Shown: positions 1 through 6,308 of the stretch, one piece after another
Numbering within the stretch: position 1 is the first letter of the stretch
Layout: the number at the start of each line of letters is the position of its first letter
Origin: an uncultured Bacteroidota bacterium
GTDB taxonomy: Bacteria; Bacteroidota; Bacteroidia; Chitinophagales; Chitinophagaceae
NCBI GenBank assembly: GCA_903835145.1
Contig: CAILMA010000175.1
Coordinates: 1-11,772, forward strand
Direction of reading: 5' to 3'
Length of the DNA stretch: 11,772 nucleotides
The notes under the pieces: model-generated
The model's input: the letters and a program-made list of their open reading frames with translations, nothing else
The model's database searches: none
What the model was told of the DNA's origin: nothing
Made by a program: the position numbers and the translations under genes

Positions 1-1390
1 AAAAACCAAGGACCAGTATCAAACTAATAATAATTGCGAGACCTATATATTCATTTACACTAAGGTCCTTGGCTATAATCATAGCCTTGGTTTCGCCGTA
101 TGTAGTTTTCTGTATCATATTCAGGGTATACACGGCACCAAGTATTATACCCAGCCCAGCAATAACCATAATAGTGATATGATTAGAAATATCGCCGGAG
201 AACAGACCATTAAACAGCATGAACTCCCCTACAAAACCATTGGTAAGCGGCAATGCAATACTTGCAAGTGATATGATAACAAATGCAACAGCCATTCTTG
301 GAGCCGAACTCGCCATACCACCCAGCTTGGTCATATCGCGGGTGCCCCAGCGGTTTTCAATCATGCTCACTATCAACCACATACCGGTAATATTTATACC
401 ATGGTTAAACATTTGCACCATTATGCCGTGCATACCGATAGAGTTGTGGGCAAATGCAGCAGCACACATTAGACCCATGTGCGCGATAGATGAATAAGCG
501 ATAAGTCTCTTGATGTCGGTTTGCACAATAGCGAGGCAAGATGCATAAACTATACCTATTACCGATAGCACAACAACAGTATCAGACCAGTAAGCAACAC
601 CTGCCGGCAACACAGGCAACAGCCACCGGAGCACCGCAAAAAGACCCATCTTTACCATAAGCGCACTCAGGATAATGGTAACAGGCGTTGGTGATTGTTC
701 GTAAGTATCAGGCTGCCAGGTATGAAAGGGAAATATCGGCATCTTAATGGCAAAAGCTATGAACATAAGCCAGAAAAGCCACTGTTGCTTGTCAGGAGAT
801 AATGATGAACCCGCCCTTACAATGTTCGCCATAGAGTAGGCGTCACCACCTGTTGTCTGGCTTGCGAGGTAGATAAGGCCCCCGAGCAGCATAAGGCTGC
901 CCACAAAAGTATAAAGGAAGAACTTGAGGGTAACAGCAATTCGTTTTTCACCACCCCACTGAGAGCAAAGGAAGTAAACAGGAATAAGTGCCAGCTCCCA
1001 GAAAATGTAAAACAGAAAAGCATCAGAAGCAAGGAAAACGCCCATAAGGCCCGCCTGCGATAACAACATTAAGCTATAAAATGCACCAGGGTTTTTAACT
1101 TCCTTGTTCAATTGCGATATCATGACCACTGTAACCACAATGCCGGTAAGCAGGCACAGCATACTGCTCATGCCATCGGCCAGCAGGCTGAAACGGCTGC
1201 CTATCATAGGCAACCAGTCGTGGGAGTAGGAAAGGTTATTACCAAATGAAGTTGCACTTACATAAACAGAAAGTGCAAGTGTAAGGATAGAACTAATAAG
1301 TGCCAGTGTTTTAGCTCCGCTACTGTTTTTGGCTATCAAAAAAGTGAGTATACTAAAAATTACGGGTACTAATATTAAAAAACAAAGCAT
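1..1390 (-). CDS. nuoM: NADH-quinone oxidoreductase subunit M (complex I), 3' end cut by window edge
   Basis: This is an antiporter-like membrane subunit of respiratory complex I (NDH-1), which couples electron transfer from NADH to quinone with proton pumping across the inner membrane. The reverse strand reads openly from the ATG at 1390 to the window edge, giving 463 residues of hydrophobic transmembrane segments. Family hallmarks are visible: FWELALIPVYFL, carrying the conserved membrane glutamate; FAIKMPIFPFHTWQPDTY, carrying the conserved lysine and the HxWxPD signature; and a later LSALMVKMGLFAVLR with the second channel lysine. E. coli NuoM is about 509 aa, so only a few tens of residues should be missing. 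The start has an AAGAGG-type Shine-Dalgarno about 8 nt upstream. The gene upstream is not nuoL but an unrelated secreted-protein gene with its own terminator, so nuoM seems to begin a transcript here. nuoN would be expected beyond the left edge (inference). Confidence 0.96.
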   Translation of the reverse strand, partial: MLCFLILVPVIFSILTFLIAKNSSGAKTLALISSILTLALSVYVSATSFGNNLSYSHDWLPMIGSRFSLLADGMSSMLCLLTGIVVTVVMISQLNKEVKNPGAFYSLMLLSQAGLMGVFLASDAFLFYIFWELALIPVYFLCSQWGGEKRIAVTLKFFLYTFVGSLMLLGGLIYLASQTTGGDAYSMANIVRAGSSLSPDKQQWLFWLMFIAFAIKMPIFPFHTWQPDTYEQSPTPVTIILSALMVKMGLFAVLRWLLPVLPAGVAYWSDTVVVLSVIGIVYASCLAIVQTDIKRLIAYSSIAHMGLMCAAAFAHNSIGMHGIMVQMFNHGINITGMWLIVSMIENRWGTRDMTKLGGMASSAPRMAVAFVIISLASIALPLTNGFVGEFMLFNGLFSGDISNHITIMVIAGLGIILGAVYTLNMIQKTTYGETKAMIIAKDLSVNEYIGLAIIISLILVLGF

Positions 1391-1463
1391 AATTATTGCC
1401 TCTTGTGTATTGGTGAAATGTAGTTATTACAATATTTTACAACCCGGGTATCCTGAATCGGAG

Positions 1464-1485
1464 CAAAAATAATCATACAAAGGTA
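1464..1485 (-). promoter_or_regulatory. Candidate promoter(s) for nuoM
   Basis: On the minus strand this stretch contains two 8-mers that fit the Bacteroidota -7 consensus TAnnTTTG: TACCTTTG (1478-1485) and TATTTTTG (1464-1471). They lie about 75-90 nt before the nuoM start. No good -33 TTTG is seen at the usual 19-21 nt spacing for either one, so this is a candidate only. It fits the upstream gene being closed off by its own terminator at 1646-1677, which would leave nuoM needing its own promoter. Confidence 0.35.
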
Positions 1486-1645
1486 TACTTAATAAAATTG
1501 GGTCGTCTTTTTTTGCTTTTTTCTTTTAAATAGCTGTTTATACATGCAGAACAGGAGCTTACACCTTGTCGCTCTAACACATGCTCCATTTATACCTGCG
1601 TTAATGAGGTGCTAACGGCGCCACAGACCGGTTATCCGAAACTAA
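1486..1645. other. Intergenic stretch with no recognised gene
   Basis: This is the rest of the 317-bp gap between nuoM and the T9SS protein gene. It contains a pyrimidine-rich run (TTTTTTTGCTTTTTTCTTTT at 1507-1526) and otherwise no open frame of note, no tRNA-like fold and no repeat that I can see. Confidence 0.5.
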
Positions 1646-1677
1646 AAAAGGGCTGCCTCAATCGAGACAGCCCTTTT
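1646..1677 (-). terminator. Rho-independent terminator of the T9SS protein gene
   Basis: The two 14-nt arms at 1646-1659 and 1664-1677 are complementary except for one C-A mismatch, with a 4-nt loop. The GC core is GGGCTG/CAGCCC. Read on the minus strand, the hairpin is followed by TTTTTT, and it sits about 30 nt beyond the stop codon at 1708. This is the expected intrinsic terminator for the secreted-protein gene. A shorter A/T flank on the other side could let it also work in the opposite direction, though no plus-strand gene ends there. Confidence 0.88.
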
Positions 1678-1707
1678 CATATTAATTTTATCAGTAAATG
1701 AGTAAGA

Positions 1708-3543
1708 TTATCTTACAACTGACAACTGAGTAGTAGAAACATTACCAGCAGCAGATACTTTAACTGTGTAAAGACCTGTTGCGAAGTCTTCAGTAGAAAT
1801 AGTCATTGTGTGGTTACCAGCAGCATATTCGCCTGAAGTTGTGTTAACAACACGGCCCATTGCATCATAAACTACAACTGAAACTGTAGAAGCTTCGTTA
1901 AGGTTCATGTTGATAGTAGCCTGATCGTGAGCTGGGTTAGTGAACATGCTAACGTCAAAATTGTTTTCGTTAACGTTTTCAACTGCAGTTACAGCAGAGA
2001 TCTTAACGTTATCAAGATACATCAATTCGCCATTAGCAGAGCTTGAAGCAGTTACTTCTGAAATACGAACCATAAGGTCGCTGTTCACATAAGAAGTGAA
2101 AGGAACAGTTACGTGTCTCCAATCAGTAGAAGCAGCAGGTACAAACCAAGTTGAAGGAACAGTAGTAGTGCTTGTTAAAGCAGCATCATGGCCATCCCAT
2201 GCTGTAGTCCAGGTAGAACCGCAGTTAGTAGAAACTTCAACCAAAAGGTGATCAGTTGTATTAGCAGCAGTTGATTTTCCAGCATAGCTCACATCCATAG
2301 AGAAATTCTGGTTAGCTGTAACGTTATAGTTACCGAAAAGCCATGTGATTTTGTAGCCAGTTTTTGGAGTTGAGAATGCATGACATGCATCATAACCATC
2401 GAAAACAAAAGCGTTAGTAGCAGAACCGGTAGTACCGATGATGCTTGCTGTACCAGAACCTGATGGGCTGTTCAATGAATTGTTAGCAAAGTAAAGGCCA
2501 TTAGGATCGAGGAAAGAGTATTTGTAAGGAACTGCAGTTGACCAAGCTTCGATATCGTCAGAATAAGGAAGAGCTGTAGCGTTTGCAGTAGCATAAACTT
2601 TAAATACAGAGTCAACGCTAATGTCATTGGCTGTGTGAGTATCACCTACCGCAGTTACAGAATATTTGTAACCAGCGAAAGTAGTACCAGCAAATGCTGT
2701 AGAAATAGTGCAAGTACCGATGCCATATGGAGCAACAGGAGGACCACTATAGGCTTGCGTAGCAACAACAGTACCAGAGCCATCCATAATTTTGATAGTA
2801 GCAGCTGTAAGGTTAACTGTACTGTAGTTCTGGAATGATACGGTAGGAGCAGCAGTACACAAAAAATAACCATTGCCAGTATAAGCAGAAGCTTTTACGT
2901 CAACTGTAGAAGATGGAGCGTATGATGGGCAAATTGAAGTTGCTGCATATGCTTCAGCCTCAGTTGGCTGAGTAACGCTATGTACAAGACGGTCGCGGCA
3001 AATCATGTAAATGGTTGGGAAGAACGAAATGTTCATACCCGGAGAAGGATTGTAAACCGGATTGCTTGATGAACTTGAGTCATCGATGATAGGGAAATAA
3101 ATCGGAGTAGTACCATCAGATTTTACTGTCCAGTTACCCTGAGTGTCATGAGCAAGGTCAGACTCACCAGTAGTTACAATTGCACCACCAGATGTGTTAC
3201 CATAAAGCTCGAACAAACCGCTGGTCTGCTCACCCTGGAAGAAATATACCACAACGTCGTTGGTAGTAGAACTGCTAACACCAGCTCTGCCTGCAGGACC
3301 GTGGTCGTTATACAGGTTATCAAGAGCGTCAGTCATGTGATATCCCCAGCAAGGAGGGCACCAGGTTGCAGAAATGTCGATGAAAACAGTTCTGCCACTG
3401 TCTAATTCAGAATATAAGTGATGGGAAACACCATGTATATCCACCGAGGTAAAATCCGGGAAAACTGTCCCGTCAGCCAATTGAGCATTTGCAGTTGCTG
3501 CAAAGCCAATTCCAGCCATAGCTAAAAGTAAAAGCTTTTTCAT
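1708..3543 (-). CDS. Secreted thioredoxin-fold protein with T9SS type A sorting domain
   Basis: This 611-aa protein is predicted to be exported by Sec and then carried across the outer membrane by the type IX secretion system. Residues 1-20 form a signal peptide (MKKLLLLAMAG..., cleavage after ANA-20). Residues about 22-200 look like a TlpA/AhpC-type thioredoxin fold with the redox pair C62-P-P-C65 in ATWCPPCW, plus a cis-proline-like FFPT at 174-177. Residues about 210-320 look like a beta-sandwich region. Residues about 325-515 resemble the choice-of-anchor J/MAM-like jelly-roll seen in Bacteroidota exoproteins, with WLFGNYNV, LLVEVSTNCGSTWT and a closing LMYLDNVKI. Residues about 530-611 are the Por-type sorting tail (FTNPAHDQATI..., VYDAMGRVV..., GLYTVKV...). 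The domain calls come from motif recognition; the substrate and partner are unknown. Similar T9SS proteins carry TlpA-like domains, so a cell-surface or extracellular disulfide role is plausible. It appears to be a single-gene unit with its own promoter and terminator. Confidence 0.9.
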   Translation of the reverse strand: MKKLLLLAMAGIGFAATANAQLADGTVFPDFTSVDIHGVSHHLYSELDSGRTVFIDISATWCPPCWGYHMTDALDNLYNDHGPAGRAGVSSSTTNDVVVYFFQGEQTSGLFELYGNTSGGAIVTTGESDLAHDTQGNWTVKSDGTTPIYFPIIDDSSSSSNPVYNPSPGMNISFFPTIYMICRDRLVHSVTQPTEAEAYAATSICPSYAPSSTVDVKASAYTGNGYFLCTAAPTVSFQNYSTVNLTAATIKIMDGSGTVVATQAYSGPPVAPYGIGTCTISTAFAGTTFAGYKYSVTAVGDTHTANDISVDSVFKVYATANATALPYSDDIEAWSTAVPYKYSFLDPNGLYFANNSLNSPSGSGTASIIGTTGSATNAFVFDGYDACHAFSTPKTGYKITWLFGNYNVTANQNFSMDVSYAGKSTAANTTDHLLVEVSTNCGSTWTTAWDGHDAALTSTTTVPSTWFVPAASTDWRHVTVPFTSYVNSDLMVRISEVTASSSANGELMYLDNVKISAVTAVENVNENNFDVSMFTNPAHDQATINMNLNEASTVSVVVYDAMGRVVNTTSGEYAAGNHTMTISTEDFATGLYTVKVSAAGNVSTTQLSVVR

Positions 3544-3585
3544 TTGTTTTAATTTGATTTAGATTCCAAATTTTTTTTTCAACTT

Positions 3586-3593
3586 CAAATGTA
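3586..3593 (-). promoter_or_regulatory. Candidate -7 promoter element of the T9SS protein gene
   Basis: On the minus strand this reads TACATTTG, an exact match to the Bacteroidota -7 consensus TAnnTTTG. It lies 43 nt before the start codon at 3543, which would give a leader of roughly 35 nt. A -33 TTTG is not found at the ideal spacing; GATG lies 18 nt upstream. The very A/T-rich leader just before the ATG is typical of translation starts in this phylum, which often lack a Shine-Dalgarno. Confidence 0.45.
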
Positions 3594-3761
3594 GGACAAA
3601 ATCAAATAAAACATCATTTTTTTAAAAAAAAGTTACATTTCTGTGAACCGCTTCTGATTCTTGTACTTTTTAGTTAATGAAATTCCCCTCTGTTGGCCTT
3701 GTCGAGTCATTTCTTAAGGCAAAATTTTTTCCCGAAAAATACTTTGCAATCACATTTTACC
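3594..3761. other. Divergent A/T-rich intergenic region
   Basis: This is the upstream DNA shared by the T9SS gene (leftward) and the riboswitch/receptor gene (rightward). It contains a long T/A block (3617-3630) and no open frame or RNA gene that I can recognise. It probably holds the -33 regions and any operators for both promoters, but no clear operator was identified. Confidence 0.45.
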
Positions 3762-3769
3762 TATGTTTG
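3762..3769 (+). promoter_or_regulatory. Candidate -7 promoter element of the TPP-riboswitch transcript
   Basis: TATGTTTG is an exact match to the Bacteroidota -7 consensus TAnnTTTG, placed about 17 nt before the start of the aptamer. This is where a promoter for a riboswitch leader should be. A TTTG occurs upstream at 3743-3746, but the spacer is only 15 nt, shorter than the usual 19-21, so the -33 assignment is uncertain. Confidence 0.5.
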
Positions 3770-3785
3770 CAGCGCAAAATTTTGC

Positions 3786-3861
3786 AAACGGGGTGCCTAA
3801 AATTTCCAGGCTGAGATCATACCCGCTGAACCTGGACCGGGTAATGCCGGTTAGGGAGTTT
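3786..3861 (+). promoter_or_regulatory. TPP (THI-box) riboswitch
   Basis: This is a thiamine-pyrophosphate-sensing aptamer in the 5' leader of the downstream receptor gene. All the conserved blocks appear in order: GGGGTGCC (3790-3797), the GGCTGAGAT core (3809-3817), ACCCG (3821-3825), TGAACCTGG (3827-3835), GGTAATGCCGG (3840-3850) and TTAGGGA (3851-3857). The outer P1 helix is closed by AAAC (3786-3789) and GTTT (3858-3861). Pairing of GCCT (3795-3798) with AGGC (3808-3811) gives the P3 helix. In known members, TPP binding represses expression of thiamine synthesis or uptake genes. The same strand, the spacing and the lack of any other gene show that it controls the receptor at 3996-6248. 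Confidence 0.96.
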
Positions 3862-3894
3862 AAACTTCAGCGCAATATTATCAGGTATTTTTAG

Positions 3895-3936
3895 CCGCAT
3901 TAGTATTATAAACTACTGTTTATTGTCCTATTGCGG
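3895..3936 (+). promoter_or_regulatory. Possible hairpin in the riboswitch expression platform
   Basis: CCGCATTAG (3895-3903) can pair with CTATTGCGG (3928-3936) with one T-T mismatch, leaving a 24-nt loop. It lies between the aptamer and the receptor start codon. No T-run follows the right arm, so it is not an evident intrinsic terminator. If it matters, it would more likely act in a translational or anti-sequestering switch. Its role is speculative. Confidence 0.25.
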
Positions 3937-3995
3937 TCACTTGTACAGGTTGGTTATTCTGCATGCCGGTTTTTCACTTTTCAAAATTGAAAACC

Positions 3996-6248
3996 ATGCT
4001 GAAAAAGTTACTTTTTCTCTCCGCAACCGCGGTACTTGCTGCTTCGGCAGCCTTTGCACAGGGCATTCCTGTAGACAGCACCGCCGATGACCCGGATCCT
4101 ACAGGCTCAGCCGTTATCGACACACCTAAAAAAAAGGTTAGAGAGTTGCAACCCGTGGAGGTGCGGGCTCTGCGTGCAAGCCAGAATGCGCCTTTCGCAA
4201 AAACAGACCTGACGAAGGCAGACATTTCAAAAATCAACCTTGGTCAGGATTTGCCTATGCTGCTCCAGTACACGCCATCGGCAGTAGTTAACTCTGATGC
4301 CGGCACAGGCATAGGGTACACGGGTATTCACATCAGGGGCGTAGATGCGTCTCGCATTAACGTAACCTTTAACGGCATGCCGGTAAATGACCCTGAAGAA
4401 CAGGCCACATTTTTCGTAGATATACCAGATATTGCTTCCTCCACCAGCAGCATCCAGATTCAGCGCGGGGTGGGCACATCAACCAATGGTGCAGGCGCCT
4501 TTGGTGGCACCATTAGCATCAATAACCTGCAGCAGATGGATACCGCAGGCGTGGTGTTCAGCACCAGCGCAGGTAGCTACAATACATTTAAAAATACCGT
4601 CGCCGCAGGTACCGGCAGGCTCAAGGGCCGCTGGCAATTCGATGTGCGCTTCTCTGACATTACATCTGATGGTTATATACAGCGGGCAAGCACCAGCCTC
4701 AAATCCATGCAGTTCACCGCCGGCTGGACACCCAACAACAAAACTTCCTTTCACTTCCTGTTTATGCCGGGGGTAGAAAAAACCGGCCAGGCGTGGGACG
4801 GCGTGCCGGCTGACTCACTCGCTACCAACCGAACCTACAACGACCTCGGGCTAAAACCCAATGGCACCTACTACGGTAACCAGACCGACAATTACATGCA
4901 GAACTATTATCAGTTGTTTGGCGATCATAAATTCAGCTCCGCACTCACCTTCCACGCTGGCTTGTTCCTTACGCGCGGCAAGGGCTATTACGAGGAGTAC
5001 AAGCAGGGTGAGTCCTATTCCACTTACGGATTGCCTGATCTGATATCGGCCAAGGGTGATACCGTGAGCCAAACAGACCTCATCCGCAGGCTGTGGCTGG
5101 ACAATTATTACTATGGCGGCGTATTCTCTTTGCTGTACAGCAAGAACAAAACCAAGCTTACCCTCGGCGGCGGCTGGTCGCAGTTTGAGAACGAACATTA
5201 TGGCACCGTAATATGGGCTCAGAATGGCGGCGTGCCCGATAATTACGAGTGGTACCGCCACGATGCACAGAAAAACGACCTGAACATATACCTGAAAGCA
5301 GAACAAACTATCGGCAAATTCATATTTTTTGGAGATATGCAGTACCGTAACGTCGCCTATTATATTAATGGATTTCAGGATAACCCCAATCTGAAACCCA
5401 GTGTCAACTACGACTTCTTTAACCCAAAAGCAGGTGTTTCTTACCTCGTGAAAAATGACTGGAACAACCGCCAGCGGTTCTACGCATCTATAGCAGTGGG
5501 CAACCGCGAACCTAATCACGATGACTTTGAGGTAGACTCAGCCCACCTGCCAAAGCCCGAAACACTTTATGATGGCGAACTTGGCTACGAAGTAGTAAAA
5601 TCAAAATGGAATGCAGGGGTCAACCTGTATTATATGAACTACCACAACCAACTGGTGCTTACCGGGCAAATAAATGATGTGGGCGCCTATACCCAAACCA
5701 ATGTGGCCAGCAGTTACAGAGCCGGTATAGAACTGCAGGGCGGGGTCATTGCTACAAAATGGCTTAACCTATATGGCAATGCCACATTTTCACAAAACAA
5801 GATCAGCAGCTTCACAGAATACATAGACAATTATGACAGTGCCAACCAAACTAAAGTGTACCACGGCACTACCGATATCTCCTTCTCCCCCAATGTTATC
5901 GGTGCGTTCACCGCAGCCTTTACCCCGGTTCACTTTAAAAAAGGCAAGTCACTGGAGCTGGACTTTACTGCAAAATATGTGGGCAAGCAGTACCTTGACA
6001 ATACGAGCGATGAGAACCGCACGATTAAAAACTATACCTACTGCAATGTGCTGGTGCGCTATGGCATGAAGCTTCGCCCATTCAAAGAGGTAATTGCCAC
6101 CCTTGCACTCAACAATATTTTTGGTGCATTCTACGAAAACAACGGCTATACCTACAGCTACATAAGTGGTGGTGCACTCACTACCCAAAATGCCTACTTC
6201 CCGCAGGCCGGCTTCAATGTGCTTGGCGGGTTAACATTCAGGTGGTAA
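3996..6248 (+). CDS. TonB-dependent outer-membrane receptor, predicted thiamine importer
   Basis: This 750-aa outer-membrane beta-barrel receptor takes up its ligand using energy from TonB-ExbB-ExbD. From the chosen start, residues 1-21 are a signal peptide (MLKKLLFLSATAVLAASAAFA). Residues about 51-179 are the plug domain, starting at LQPVEVRAL, with the conserved IRGVDASRINVTFNGMPVND (113-132) and QIQRGVGTSTNGAGAFGGTISINNL-type end. The rest is the 22-strand-type barrel rich in aromatic alternation, ending in a C-terminal LTFRW, the usual outer-membrane signature. I chose the ATG at 3996 because it directly begins a signal peptide; an in-frame ATG at 3963 would add 11 residues. The TPP riboswitch upstream makes thiamine, or a thiamine phosphate or precursor, the likely substrate. 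THI-box-controlled receptors of this sort (Omr1/OMthi) are known in Bacteroides, where they sit with pnuT and a thiamine pyrophosphokinase. Neither is present here: a terminator follows immediately. Confidence 0.94.
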   Translation: MLKKLLFLSATAVLAASAAFAQGIPVDSTADDPDPTGSAVIDTPKKKVRELQPVEVRALRASQNAPFAKTDLTKADISKINLGQDLPMLLQYTPSAVVNSDAGTGIGYTGIHIRGVDASRINVTFNGMPVNDPEEQATFFVDIPDIASSTSSIQIQRGVGTSTNGAGAFGGTISINNLQQMDTAGVVFSTSAGSYNTFKNTVAAGTGRLKGRWQFDVRFSDITSDGYIQRASTSLKSMQFTAGWTPNNKTSFHFLFMPGVEKTGQAWDGVPADSLATNRTYNDLGLKPNGTYYGNQTDNYMQNYYQLFGDHKFSSALTFHAGLFLTRGKGYYEEYKQGESYSTYGLPDLISAKGDTVSQTDLIRRLWLDNYYYGGVFSLLYSKNKTKLTLGGGWSQFENEHYGTVIWAQNGGVPDNYEWYRHDAQKNDLNIYLKAEQTIGKFIFFGDMQYRNVAYYINGFQDNPNLKPSVNYDFFNPKAGVSYLVKNDWNNRQRFYASIAVGNREPNHDDFEVDSAHLPKPETLYDGELGYEVVKSKWNAGVNLYYMNYHNQLVLTGQINDVGAYTQTNVASSYRAGIELQGGVIATKWLNLYGNATFSQNKISSFTEYIDNYDSANQTKVYHGTTDISFSPNVIGAFTAAFTPVHFKKGKSLELDFTAKYVGKQYLDNTSDENRTIKNYTYCNVLVRYGMKLRPFKEVIATLALNNIFGAFYENNGYTYSYISGGALTTQNAYFPQAGFNVLGGLTFRW

Positions 6249-6266
6249 ACCAATATAAAATGATAC

Positions 6267-6308
6267 AATAAATAAGCCCCGCAATTTTCGTTGCGGGGCT
6301 TATTTATT
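6267..6308. terminator. Bidirectional terminator between the receptor gene and manC
   Basis: This is a perfect 18-bp inverted repeat (6267-6284 and 6291-6308) with a 6-nt TTTTCG loop and an AAGCCCCGCAA/TTGCGGGGCTT core. T-rich sequence follows the GC core on each strand, so it can end transcripts coming from both sides. It starts 18 nt after the receptor stop codon. Its right arm overlaps the first two bases (6307-6308) of the manC stop codon, so the two convergent genes share it fully. Confidence 0.93.

Noticed and set aside
2655..2873. Hydrophobic leucine-rich 72-codon frame on the minus strand inside the T9SS gene
   Set aside because: It is an out-of-frame reading of the repetitive GTA/GCA/ACT codons of the real gene; the leucine richness comes from codon bias rather than a true membrane protein.
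3963..3995. Upstream ATG adding 11 residues to the TonB receptor
   Set aside because: The extra residues (MPVFHFSKLKT) precede a complete signal peptide that begins at the ATG at 3996; it remains a possible alternative start but a less typical one.
4851..5519. Open frame of 222 codons on the minus strand inside the TonB receptor gene
   Set aside because: It lies wholly antisense to a gene with clear plug and barrel motifs; the translated protein has no recognisable domain and the frame is a shadow of the real one.
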